From positions 124,001 through 188,000 of the forward strand of contig JAFEMH010000929.1 of the NCBI GenBank assembly GCA_022495995.1: a stretch of DNA of 64,000 nucleotides, in the 5' to 3' direction. The number at the start of each line of letters is the position of its first letter. The first letter of the stretch is position 1. Shown piece after piece: positions 45,087 to 54,913 of this stretch. The stretch is from Adenophora triphylla var. japonica (Eukaryota > Streptophyta > Magnoliopsida > Asterales > Campanulaceae). A program made the position numbers and the translations under genes. The notes under the pieces are model-generated. The model saw nothing but the letters and a program-made list of their open reading frames with translations, ran no database searches and was not told the DNA's origin.

Positions 45087-46521
45087 TGAAATTACCCGGA
45101 TCCGAGAGGCAGCGCGATAGCGCCCCGGCATCTGGCATTTTCCACCGCTTTGCAGCGGGTTTTTTCCGAGTTGGAGGTGTCTCGCCGTTTGTTTTCGCAT
45201 TTGTAGAGTCGCCACGCCGTTTTATTAAGCCCAAAACATTGAAAAAGGGCATCAGTTTAAAGATAATTTTAAACTGTTTTTGTGTGATGAGATTTTGAGT
45301 TCAGAGGTCAGATGACTCCTCGGGAAGAGAATATTAGAATATTAGAACTCACCCAAGTCGCCTCGTAAAACGAGTCTTTCGGATACCCCTAATATCCTTT
45401 AAAATGTTGTGTGTGTGTGTGTGCTTTTTAAAAATGCATGCTATGTCGGATGTCTACATTGTACACTACGTATTGAAATGTATTGAAATAGTAATGGAAG
45501 GAAGCCTTACCAATGTTGGTTCGTGTCTGTCTTCCGCTGAGGAATAGTGTTTGAGGTCGGAGTAGCGTTCCGGTACGGATCGGGATTACTTTGGGAGGGG
45601 CCGGTTGTCTGTGGACAGAGTTTCGGTGTGAGTTGATGTTGCAGGCTGCGTTCGGGCAGAGGTTTGGCGTGCGTGGGGATCGCTGGGATCACTCGGGCAG
45701 AGGTTCGGCGTGCGTTGGGGTGGCAAGAGTCACTCAGGCAGAGTTTCGGCGTGGTTTGGGATCGCCGGTTTGACTCGGAAAGAGTCGGGACACCGTGGAA
45801 AGACCAGGCAAGGCCTCGGAGTACCACGAGGGGCCTCAGAGTACCTCGAGAGTGCCTCGGGGCAGCGCGGGAGCATCGCAGGAGCGCTCGAGGAGGCTTC
45901 GGAGCACCACAAGGGAGCTCGGAAGGCCTCGGAAGGATCCGAAAGGGGCCGGGAGTGCCTCGAGAGGACTTAGAGGGGAAGCCAGAAGGCATAGGGAGGA
46001 AGAGAGAAGTGGGAGGTGTGTGAAAATGAGGAGGGGGAGCCCTCTATTTATAGTGCCAGATTTGGTGCAAGAAGGTCCGTACGGACCTCCCTGGTAATTC
46101 AGACTTTTGGTTTTCCTCGATTTGAGGGAATCTGTGATGATGGTGAATATTCTGCAATTATGATGTTCCCTGAGCAATAAGGTCCGTACGGACCAAATTG
46201 ACATGCAAAGAGGTCCGTACGGACCAACTCTGCAAGAGGGTAATTATTTTCCCCGGTATTTGAGGGAATATTGTGGACTTTAAGAGGATTCAGTAATTAT
46301 TAAAGCAAAGAGGTCCGTACGGACCATGTATGCTTTTCCAATTTCCTGAAAATTCCCAAAAGGTCCTTTTGTCCCTTTTTGTCCTAGAAAGGCCCCTCCC
46401 TTAGTTTGGCTGGGGGTTTTGAGAGGGTTTTGAGTGCCAGAGGTCGTCGAGACTGCGTTGATGAGTCTGCGGTGCTTCCCATGTGCTTGAAAAGGGGGTG
46501 ATCCAGATTGGGGTACTTACA
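45087..46521 (-). repeat. 3' LTR of element B (1,435 bp)
   Basis: Minus strand TGTAAGTACCCC (46521) to GGGTAATTTCA (45087). TATA box TATAAATA at 46052-46045. Four perfect 14-bp palindromes stand upstream of it (46074, 46181, 46212, 46312). The transcribed part carries GC-rich tandem repeats (45560-45910) and a (TG)n tract at 45408-45423. Closely related to the element A LTR apart from the U3 palindrome, which differs. Confidence 0.93.
46045..46325 (-). promoter_or_regulatory. LTR promoter of element B: TATA box and four GGTCCGTACGGACC palindromes
   Basis: Perfect copies at 46074-46087, 46181-46194, 46212-46225 and 46312-46325. The two middle ones are 31 bp apart, start to start, with GCAAAGA just before the second. 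TATA at 46052-46045. The same paired arrangement stands upstream of both antisense genes (48947/48978 and 52431/52462). Confidence 0.75.
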
Positions 46522-46565
46522 GAAGCCCCTCGACGACGTCACTTATGAAAGAAGTGGGGTCGCCG
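46522..46565 (-). promoter_or_regulatory. Polypurine tract and pre-PPT hairpin of element B
   Basis: Minus strand CGAGGGGCTTC (46532-46522) next to the LTR. Hairpin CACTT/AAGTG (46540-46544 with 46552-46556) extended by CGACGAC/GTCGCCG (46531-46537 with 46559-46565, six of seven pairs). Confidence 0.65.
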
Positions 46566-46599
46566 ATAAGATAAGGGTCCTAATCTGGATCGCGTGCTG

Positions 46600-47240
46600 G
46601 GAGATAAAGTGACCGGGGAGGTCAGTGTGAGGACGTGGTGGTGTCCTATTGTGTGACCAGATTTAGGTCGGTAGGGCCGGACCCCGTGATAGGATTCCTA
46701 CGTATCCCTGGCGGGAATCAAGCCTGGTCGTAGTTCGGGTGTGGGGTGAGTGTTTTGTGAATGCGGGTGTGGTGGTGCCCTGAAGTGTCGTGTGACCGCC
46801 GAGGTCAGTGGTAAGGACGTGGTGGTGTCCTGGGTGACCGCATAGGTCGATGGCTGGATCCTGTGATAGGATTCCTACGTATCCCTGGCGGGAATCAAGC
46901 CTGGTCGTAGTTCAGAGGTCATGAATCTGTGAGTGCGGGCGTGGTGGTGCCCTGAAGTGTTGTGTGACCGCCGAGGTTAGTGGTAAGGACGTGGTGGTGT
47001 CCTAAGATGTGGTGACCATCGAGGTCAAATGTGAGGACGTGGTGGTGTCCTGGGATGGAAATTTTATGATTTTCCTAATCGGGTGGTTTAAGGCCTTCCG
47101 GGCCGGAGATAGTGATTTGGGAGGTTTATACGGTCTTCCGAACCGAGTGGTTTAAAGCCTTCCGGGCTGGAGGTAGTGATGGTGGAGGTTTATACGGTCT
47201 TCCGGACCGAGTGGTTTAAAGCCTTCCGGGCTGGAGGTAG
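46600..47240 (-). repeat. Mixed short repeats next to the 3' LTR of element B
   Basis: Several copies of GTGACCGCCGAGGTCAGTGG with AGGACGTGGTGGTGTCCTG (an inverted repeat AGGAC/GTCCT). About three copies of GGTTTATACGGTCTTCCGGA with CCGAGTGGTTTAAAGCCTTC follow (about 47070-47240). No gene. Confidence 0.85.
46692..46913 (-). promoter_or_regulatory. Two copies of the type I two-stem motif (element B)
   Basis: First copy 46692-46736: CTACG 46698-46702 with CGTAG 46729-46733, inner TCCC/GGGA. Second copy 46869-46913: CTACG 46875-46879 with CGTAG 46906-46910, same inner stem. They lie in a 177-bp duplicated block with the GTGACCGCCGAGGTCAGTGG repeats. Confidence 0.65.
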
Positions 47241-47244
47241 TGTG

Positions 47245-47685
47245 AAGACTTGAGTCGTCTTCTGGTTGCAGTTTACCATGCGTGAGGACTTTGAATCGTC
47301 TTCTGGCTGCGGTTTGCCATGCGTGAGGACTTTGAATCGTCTTCTGGCTGTGGTTTGCCATGCGTGAGGACTTTGAATCGTCTTCTGGCTGTGGTTTGCC
47401 ATGCGTGAGGACTTTGAATCGTCTTCTGGCTGTGGTTTGCCATGCGTGAGGACTTGAATCGTCTTCTGGCTGTGGTTTGCCATGCGTGAGGACTTGAATC
47501 ATCTTCTGGTTGTGGTTTGCCATGCGTGAGGACTTTGAATCGTCTTCTGGCTGCGGTTTGCCATGCGTGAGGACTTGAATCGTCTTCTGGCTGTGGTTTG
47601 CCATGCGTGAGGACTTCAATCATCTTCCGGGCCGCGGTTTGCCATGCGTGAGGACTTTGAATCGTCTTCTGGCTGCGGTTGTGGA
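47245..47685 (-). repeat. 41/42-bp tandem array (about 10 copies)
   Basis: Units GAGGACTTTGAATCGTCTTC + TGGCTGCGGTTTGCCATGCGT, alternating 41 and 42 bp by one T. Units are nearly identical, so the array expanded recently. Minus-strand frames of up to 155 codons (MANHSQKTIQ... repeats) are read-through of the array, not genes. Confidence 0.95.
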
Positions 47686-47829
47686 GGTATGGCTGCCTTG
47701 AGCTTTGAGAGGTTTAGATGCCTCGTGCTTTGTATGTTGGGGAGAAGGTTGGACTTACGATGGCTGCCGGTGTTCATCCGTCAGATTTATCGTGGCCTTG
47801 TAGGGGCTTTTCCTGTTGAGAGGGTGACG

Positions 47830-48250
47830 TCAGGCTTACTTTGATGGCCGGTGTTTGTGTTGTCAATGAGTGGGCAAGGATGATGGCCGATGATTGCTTC
47901 ACCATTTGGTGTTTTGGAGGCGTTTCGTGCCTTGGGACTTGTACTCGGAGGTGTTGGCTCCTTCTTGCGCTTGTTTTGCCGTTGAGTGGGCAAGGATGAT
48001 GGCCGGTGATTGCTTCACTATTTGGTGTTTTGGAGGCATTTTGTGCCTTGGGATTTGTACTCGGAGGTGTTGGCTCCTTCTTGCGCTTGTTTTGCCGTTG
48101 AGTGGGCAAGGATGATGGCCGGTGATTGCTTCACCATTTGGTGTTTTGGAGGCATTTCGTGCCTTGGGATTTGTACTCGGAGGTGTTGGCTCCTTCTTGC
48201 GCTTGTTTTGCCGTTAAGTGGGCAAGGATGATGGCCGGTGCTGGGGATAT
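47830..48250. repeat. About 116-bp tandem repeat (3.5 copies)
   Basis: GCCGTTGAGTGGGCAAGGAT followed by GATGGCCGGTGATTGCTTCA and GGAGGTGTTGGCTCCTTCTT recurs with a period of 116 bp. A looser related segment runs on to 48480. Confidence 0.9.
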
Positions 48251-48477
48251 GTAGTCTTGTACGACTTCCCTTTGACTTGTTGGGGAGGAGCTCGGGCTTA
48301 CTTTGATGGCCGGTGTTTGAATTGCTGGGGATGCGTGACCTTGTAGGGGCCTTTTTCTGCTGGGAAAGTGTCTTCGGACCTATTTTGAGGGCCGGTGCTT
48401 GAGTTGCCGTTGAGCGTTTTGGAGGCGTCTCGTGCCTTGATATTCGTGCTGGGAGGCGTTGGCTCCTTCTTGAATTG

Positions 48478-48840
48478 CCGTTGAGTGGGCGAGGACCGGT
48501 CTTACACTGACGGCCGGTGCTTGCGTTGCCGTTGGAGTGGGCGAAGTTCGGGCTTACACTGACTGCCGGTTCTTGAATTGCCGTTGAGTGGGCGAAGTCC
48601 GGGCTTACATTGACGGCCGGTGCTTGCGTTGCCGTTGGAGTGGGCGAGGTCCGATCTTACATTGACGGCCGGTGGTTGAATTGCCGTTGGAGTGGGCGAG
48701 GTTCGGGCTTACACTGACTGCCGGTGCTTGCGTTGCCGTTGGAGTGGGCGAGGTTCGGGCTTACACTGACTGCCGGAGCTTGCGTTGCCGTTGGAGTGGG
48801 CGAGGTTCGGGCTTACACTGACTGCCGGTTCTTGAATTGA
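48478..48840. repeat. About 52-bp tandem repeat (7-8 copies)
   Basis: GCCGTTGGAGTGGGCGAGGT followed by TCGGGCTTACACTGACTGCC and GGTGCTTGCGTT. It shares GCCGTTGAGTGGGC with the 116-bp repeat, so the arrays appear derived from one another. Confidence 0.9.
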
Positions 48841-48946
48841 AGGGTTAGGGACCATTCTGCACTTGGATTTACTGAAAAAGGCCTTAGGACAGCCAGGGGC
48901 AAAGATTATAAGGGCAGGAAAGTAATTTGGCCCTCCCTTGCAAGAA

Positions 48947-48991
48947 GGTCCGTACGGACCAACCTGGGATGCAAAGAGGTCCGTACGGACC
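48947..48991 (+). promoter_or_regulatory. Palindrome pair upstream of the first antisense gene (element B)
   Basis: GGTCCGTACGGACC at 48947-48960 and 48978-48991, 31 bp apart, 160-205 bp upstream of the ATG at 49151. A weak TATA-like TTAAAAAG follows near 49029. The pair matches 46181/46212 in the LTR and 52431/52462 before the second gene. Confidence 0.7.
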
Positions 48992-49150
48992 ACTTTGATT
49001 TTTTACAGCTTCCTGTGTTTTGACCGGGTTAAAAAGCCGAGGCATCCCCTTCATTTCCCATTCCCGGCTTCACGAACCAGCCGAGAGAGAGAGAGGAAGA
49101 AACCTCCATTGTTAACCAAAATCTTCCATTTTTCGCTTGAATCGCTTGCA

Positions 49151-52072
49151 ATGGCGGAAGGATCTCGAAGGAATCGTCGACAACGCAGTCAAGAAGTGGT
49201 CGAGCAACGGATGGAGCTCCAAAGAAATTGGATCTCGTTTGTTCCATCTTCAAAGAATCCGGATGTCTTGTATCCAAATCCGGAGGGGCACAATCGTCGT
49301 TCTAGGAACGTCTGGGAGGTAAGAAATCCGCTCCGCTTTGATTCCCTCGCCGAATTTTTTGAATGCTAGAACTAGGTTTTAGTTTTTCGCATTTTTGAAT
49401 TTTTGTTATTTTTTTATGCCTTTTGTGAAATTCTTGATGAATTGTTAAAAATGGACATGTAAAAATTGTGGGTATGTGTATTTTGTGCAGAAATGTGTAG
49501 ATTAGCTTTTATTTGTGAAAAATAAAGTGCCTCTCTAATGAAATGCATGCTTTGGTGTTTTGTACCTAATGCTATTTATGTATGTACATTATGAGAAAAG
49601 TTTGTCGTGTAGTGACAAATTTTGTGAAAAAATGTGACATGTGTCGTATTTTGTGACGGGTTTTGTCTGAAAGTGTGTGCCGTGTAGGGACGGATTTTTG
49701 AAAATGTGTTATGCAGTGTGTGCCGTGTTCTTGGGTGACGGACTTTGTGGGGAAAATATGTGCAATATGTGCCGTGTTTTTGTGACGGGTTATTTGTGCT
49801 TTTGCCGTGTTGGGACGGACTTTTTTGAAAATGCGTCGTGTAGGGCTTAATCCCTCTTTTGAGAAAATGTGTACAGTGTGTGCCGTGTTTTGTGACGGAC
49901 TGCATGGAAAAAATTATGTATAATGCATGTCATTGTTTTGAGTTGCATGTAAAAAGTATGTGCAATATGTGCAGTGTTTCGTGACGAGATATGTATGCTT
50001 TGATTTTCTTTTGCATTAAGTACTGCGAATGACGTACCATTGCTGTGTTTACCTGCAAGATGAGGGGCTCATGGCTGGGAAGGCCAAGAGGATGAAGACT
50101 CGGGCATCGCTCGAGGCTGTTGTGGAGTTGTGGCAGCGGATGCCTGATATTTCTGTGGATGGTAGGCCGAGTCCCAGGAGGCTGGTCTACGCTTCTGGCC
50201 TGGGCGTGTTCGTAGAGAATTTGGCCGGGGTTTCTGACACGAGGAAGAACAAGAGCGTCTTCCTTGGCCTTTCTGAGTATTGGTGGGATACCACCCACAC
50301 CTTCCATCTGAGCTGGGGAGAGGTGACAGTGACGCCTACCGACTTTGCTGCGATTACCGGGCTTTTCTTCAAAGGAGGGCCGGTGCGGTGGCGAGATATG
50401 ATTGCCGATAATGTGTTGACCGAGCTGCTAGGCTTTGAGCCTCGTCCTCGCAGGGGCCTGGGCATGTTATATAGTGATGTGGAGCTGAGGATCACGGCCA
50501 GTATCGGGGCCTATGTTCGGGGTACCGGCCAGTGATCGGCGGAGCACTCGGCGCGCTCCTTTTGTGGTTTGCACTTTCCGAGACTTTGTTCTCGAACCAC
50601 GCGAGTGCGGCTCCTTTTGCTCTGTTGGAGAGCTTGATTGATCCGGGAGAGGGTTTGTGATATCGCTTGGGGCGAGGCAGTGCTTGGCCGAGCTCTACTT
50701 TTCTTTGGACCGGTTTAGCCTGGTGTGGCGCTCTTGGCCTGTTTTGACTTTGCTTTGGAGGTATGAGTTTATTGTCGTTTTTGATTTAGCAACTTGTCGT
50801 TTCTCCGTTTTCTTTTGCACCGAGCCTTTTCTCGTTTTTGTCACAAAGTGTGGTTCTACGAGATTTTCCAGTGCTTCCCGTGGGATAGAGATCCGGGCCG
50901 TAGCCGCGCATCCCGCTATGCCGGCCCGGGCTCGTACGGCGAGGAAGAGGAGGACCAGCAGAGGGAAGCTCACCATCGCCTACGGGGATGTGCAGGAGCG
51001 TCTGGAGAGAGGTAGCCCGGAGGGGTTTATTTTGTTCCCGTGGGCTCGGTATGAGGCTGATGAGTTCGAGGGGGCTCCCGAGGTGACAGCGCAGCCGAAG
51101 ATGCCGCGGGGCCCGACTTGCGACGTCATGTACCCGGGGAGCGGGTCTTCCGGGCAAAGATGGCCTGTGTGTGCTTCCCGTGGCTCCGAGGGACCCTCCT
51201 TTTGGGATGCTTGATTCCCGAGATATGGACGTGTTGGATTTTGAGAGGTACCTTGGCGGTGTGGGTGCCGAGGAGTTCATTTTGTATGGAGAGGAGTATG
51301 GGGCCTTCGTGAGGAGGAAGTTGAGGACGCCGCAGTATCGGGCGAGGAGAGAGAGGCCGGCCCGCAGTTCCCCTGCAGGTTCCGATGCCGGGGCCGGATT
51401 TCATGTATGTCCATGGGGACGGATCGAGGAGGAGGGTGTCTGTACCCGTTTCGAGCGTGCTCCCCGCCGCATACCGAGCGGATCCCGACAGATCGGTGAG
51501 TGTGCTTACTCTTTTCCATTTTGGCATCTTTTCTGCATTTTTTTTTTTTGTTGTTGAGTATAACCGTATTGCCGAGCGTTTCTTTGGCCGCTTGCTTGTG
51601 CAGTCCCGGGGAGAGCCTATGATATGCCGACTCGCCGTTATGTGGCGATGAGGTCGTTTGCGAAGAAGATGGCGTCGAAGCTGTCTTGCCGGTCTTCCCG
51701 ACGCGTGCCGGCGTACGAGCCTATGCCTTCGAGGCATTGTGTAGACGTTCCTCCACCGAGAGCCGAGCCGGGAGCCACAGCAGAGGGACCTTCGAGGGGC
51801 GGCATAGCATGGATGCCGGACGTCTTCGGGAGCTCCGAGGCGCAGCCCTTTTATCGCTCTTCCCTCGCCAGGATGCACAGGTGAGGGTTCGTCAGAGCCT
51901 TCTTTGTTTGATCCTTTCGCCGGATTTGATCCTTCTGAGTACTTTGAGTACCAGCCCTCCGGAGGGGGCTCGGTATTCCGATGACGAGGACGTGACGGCG
52001 AGTTCACCGGATGCCCGACTTCTCTCTCGGAGGACCTTGGCGAGGATGATGATGCCGAGGAGTCTCGATTAG
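49151..52072 (+). pseudogene. Plant-mobile-domain gene antisense in element B (multi-exon, broken)
   Basis: Exon 1 (49151-49318) encodes MAEGSRRNRRQRSQEVVEQR and ends at a plausible splice donor GAG|GTAAGA. An intron-like AT-rich stretch with degenerate GTGCCGTGTTTTGTGACGGA repeats extends to about 50045, where a CAAG acceptor precedes the next coding part. The main domain (50059-50535) carries TFHLSWGEVTVTPTDFAAIT and FKGGPVRWRD, typical of the plant mobile domain. Continuation in shifted frames gives LLLWFALSETLFSNHAS and DIAWGEAVLG, the usual second half. A C-terminal region (GAEEFILYGEEYGAFVRRK) and an acidic tail end near 52072. Frameshifts are needed near 50530 and 50650. Host PMD proteins (MAIN, MAIL1) act in transposon silencing; this copy's role is unknown. 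Confidence 0.72.
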
Positions 52073-52104
52073 TATTCATTTGCTTTCCCTCTTTTCATAT
52101 CTTC

Positions 52105-52106
<2 letters not shown>

Positions 52107-52135
<29 letters not shown>
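52107..52135. repeat. Long T tract after the PMD gene
   Basis: About 24 consecutive T in a T-rich run between the two antisense genes. No gene between 52073 and 52593; the region holds the 3' end of the first gene and the promoter of the second. Confidence 0.9.
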
Positions 52136-52430
52136 GCAACAGACATTTATGGGTACCTGTAATAAAACACTCGTATTTGCACGGCAAACAGCATTTTATT
52201 TTAAGATGTAATGTCATTTTTGTGATTCCCGGGATTTGTCCTAGAAATTGTTGCTATTATTATTTTTATTTTATTTTTGTGCATGCCACGTGAGCTGAGA
52301 GTGCGTTTGTGGGTAGTGTATGTTTGCCTGAAATGGCTTTGGCCAGTGTTTGGGCAGTTTGGAGTAAGGTCCTACTGAGGACAGTGGTTGTTGTACCATT
52401 TGCTGGGGAAATGGGTCATGGTTGCAAGGA

Positions 52431-52475
52431 GGTCCGTACGGACATACTTAGCATGCAAAGAGGTCCGTACGGACC
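52431..52475 (+). promoter_or_regulatory. Palindrome pair upstream of the second antisense gene (element B)
   Basis: GGTCCGTACGGACA (52431-52444, last base off) and GGTCCGTACGGACC (52462-52475), 31 bp apart, 119-163 bp upstream of the ATG at 52594. Preceded by GCAAGGA and GCAAAGA as in the other two pairs. Confidence 0.7.
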
Positions 52476-52593
52476 AACCATGCTTTTGGGAAGGAGATAA
52501 ATGCTTTCCAGTGTCTGGTTCTTCCCCATTTCCCCATTTGCAGCCATTTTCGAGCTTTCTTCCCCATTTTCTCTAGGAACCTCCATTTTTGCC

Positions 52594-54113
52594 ATGGATT
52601 CTTCGTACGTTCCTAGAATTTTGCCGAGGCTTTCGCAGGAGAGGCAAGCACACTTCCTTGAGCAGCTGAAAACGTGGATGCGACGCCGTATGAGGCATCA
52701 GAGACGGGCTTTCGAGGTAAGGTTTCGTCTTTGCTCGATTTGGTCTTTTAAGGAGTTGGTTCCTGATTGAGATTTGTTGCGGGCTGCCGCGAAGTTCTGG
52801 GATGTTAGGAGGCATGTGTATTGCTTCTCCTACAATGAAATGGTGCCCACTTTTGAGGATTTTCGGGCTTTGATGGGGGGACCGGAGGTGGAGGCCATCT
52901 CGCTTCCTTCGATTGGTGGTGCTGCGGTGAGCGTGAAGCTTGCAGGCTTTCTTCGTACTTCGTTGGAAGAAGTGCAGGGCATGATCCTTGATTCGGGTCA
53001 TATTGACATTTCGAGCCGCCTGAGCGGTTCATGGTCGATGATGAGAGTGATGTCTCTTGGGACGCATTTGCCTTGTGCGTGATGGCGACGCTTTTTCTGG
53101 TCGGCTCCCCTTGGCATTTGCGATGGAGCTTGCTAGATGTGGTAGGGCACCGCAGAGCCGGGAGAGGATATTGTCCCGTTGGTGCCGGGGAGACTCTTCA
53201 TGGTATCGACCGTCCGGCGACCGGGGATCGTTTCATGAGAGGGAAGCCCCGCTTTGCTCACCTTTTGGCTGCGAGAGAGTCTTCAGGCCATACCCGAGGC
53301 TCCGACGTCGTTTAGTCCGTGGTCATTTGCTCGCCGACCTCTTGCGTTGGTATGGATCACCCGCCCGGGAGAGATGGATGGCACAGCCTTGGTACGCATC
53401 GATCCGCCGGTGGGTTCCTCACCGGAGGATTGAGACTAGGAGGGTCTTTCAGAAGCGGTCCTATGTCGTCGAGTTCCAGTTTGTCGTGGTCCTCCTTCTA
53501 TATTCCGTCGCTTGTTTCCTAAGCAGATTGGGATGAAGCAGAGCCTTTGTTGGGCCGGGATGACCTTGCTACTGCGGAGGTAGTTCCTCTTTGTATGGCA
53601 GCCTTCAGTGCCTTCTTGTATTTTCCGAGGGTATGGAAGTATTCCGCTTCCCTCCCGCGGTACTCCTTAGACGTCTGGGAGCTGTCGTATTGACGACTCG
53701 CACTCCGGCCCGGTATGAGCAACGTGAGCCAAGGGCTCCCAAGTGGTCTTGGAGAGCGTGCGTGTAGCGATTCTGGGACCCGGCTGCCGTAGTAGCTATT
53801 GCCTTAGGAGTGCCGAAGCCCTGGTCCGACCCTTCGATGTGACGGAGACAATTTGTTTGACTACGAGACTAGAGTTGACCGACCGACAGGAGAGGTCCTC
53901 TTTGCACTCGCAGGGAGGAGATCCGAGCCGAAGCACGGGCGAATGAAGCCCCGAGAGCTACCGGATTATTTGACTCTACTGGGAGGACCCCGATCTCGGA
54001 CTGAGAGACGCAGAGTTGGTTCACGTGGAGCGAAAGAAGACTCGCCGGGGACGAGGGAAGAAAGGGAAGAATGGCGAGGGGACAAGCGCAGATGGCGCGG
54101 AATGACCTCCTAG
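52594..54113 (+). pseudogene. DUF7745/PMD-like gene antisense in element B (broken)
   Basis: Starts MDSSYVPRILPRLSQERQAH and continues with WSFKELVPD, an in-frame stop (TGA where the element C copy has TGG), then LLRAAAKFWDVRRHVYCFSY and NEMVPTFEDFRALMGGPEVE. Frameshifts near 53030 and 53110 lead to WDAFALCVMATLFLVGS, GETLHGIDRPATGDRF and later DWDEAEPLLGRDDLATAEVV and VWKYSASLPR. A charged tail ends at 54113. It is the homologue of the minus-strand gene at 1-795 in element C, and in both elements it lies next to pol and runs antisense to it. An alternative reading is a divergent plant mobile domain. Molecular function unknown. Confidence 0.7.
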
Positions 54114-54913
54114 GTATCCATTCATTGCATTGCAAACACATTATTAGTTAAATGTATTAAGCTGTCTTTTAGCATGTTGTGAATTTGAGAGTAGACCGTG
54201 CTTGAACTCATCAAGAAATGTTGTAACCGTTAGTGATTTGTGATTTACTTTTAAAGCTTTGTCGAGACGCAAGATCTCTTGTTTGCCTTTGTGTCTTTTG
54301 TGCACTTTGTCGGCGTCCGTCCTTGAACTTTTCTGTTGCGTTTGTGGATTGAAGCAGTCTGGGCCATGACGGCAATCCCCTTTGCTGAGGCTTTGTGCTT
54401 GGCTGAGAGGTTGAATGATCACCTGACAGGTCGTTTTGACGGTCTTTTTCGCAGCTTCCTTGCCTCTTGTTGGCGTCGGGCTCTTGACCTCTTTTTTTGC
54501 AGCTTTTGCTTGAGCTTCTTTTATTTATTGTTGTTTTTTTTTTTTGTGAGCCCTTGCTCGAGCTCCTTTTTTTTTGTGAGCCCTTGCTCGAGCTCTTTTT
54601 TTTTTTTTTGTGAGCCCTTGCTCGAGCTCTCTTTTTGTGAGCCCTTGCTCGAGCTCTCTTTTGTGAGCCCTTGCTCGAGCTTTTTTTTTTTTGAAGCGCG
54701 TGAAGGCAAAGACAAGCCCCCGGGCTTGGAAGCGTACATGAGTCACTGCTTGATGCCGAGCGACCCTCGGATGTCCTTTGATGTTGCCGCCGTCGTTTGA
54801 CTTGGTCAAGGTGACTGTTGGGGCGCGTTCTTGAAAAGTGCGTAGCTTGATGGAGGTCTTGATTGACATTCAAACTTTTGACTTTTTGTGTATTTTTAGA
54901 CCGGACCAATTAA
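54114..54913. repeat. Spacer with GCTCGAGC repeats between antisense gene and pol
   Basis: No gene is supported here. Five copies of GTGAGCCCTTGCTCGAGCTC separated by T runs start at 54546, 54576, 54610, 54637 and 54663. Lysine/serine-rich minus-strand frames across it are repeat translation. Antisense transcripts and pol transcripts would converge here. Confidence 0.8.

Noticed and set aside
46521..46700. Treating 45087-46521 as a solo LTR
   Set aside because: A polypurine tract, pre-PPT hairpin and 3' UTR follow on the interior side, so it is the 3' LTR of element B.
47152..47623. Minus-strand ORFs of 97-155 codons with repeated MANHSQKTIQ
   Set aside because: Pure translation of the 41/42-bp minisatellite; all three frames stay open for the same reason.
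51126..52079. 317-codon minus-strand ORF
   Set aside because: It is the antisense shadow of the GC-rich PMD gene C-terminal region; arginine/proline-rich with no domain.
52709..52790. Intron starting GAGGTAAGG in the second antisense gene
   Set aside because: The homologous gene in element C codes straight across this point (GFFE then GCYGMKSVWALKEL), so the GT is not needed as a splice donor.
54211..54909. 232-codon Ser/Lys-rich minus-strand ORF
   Set aside because: Driven by T runs and GCTCGAGC repeats; no domain, and lies between two convergent element genes.
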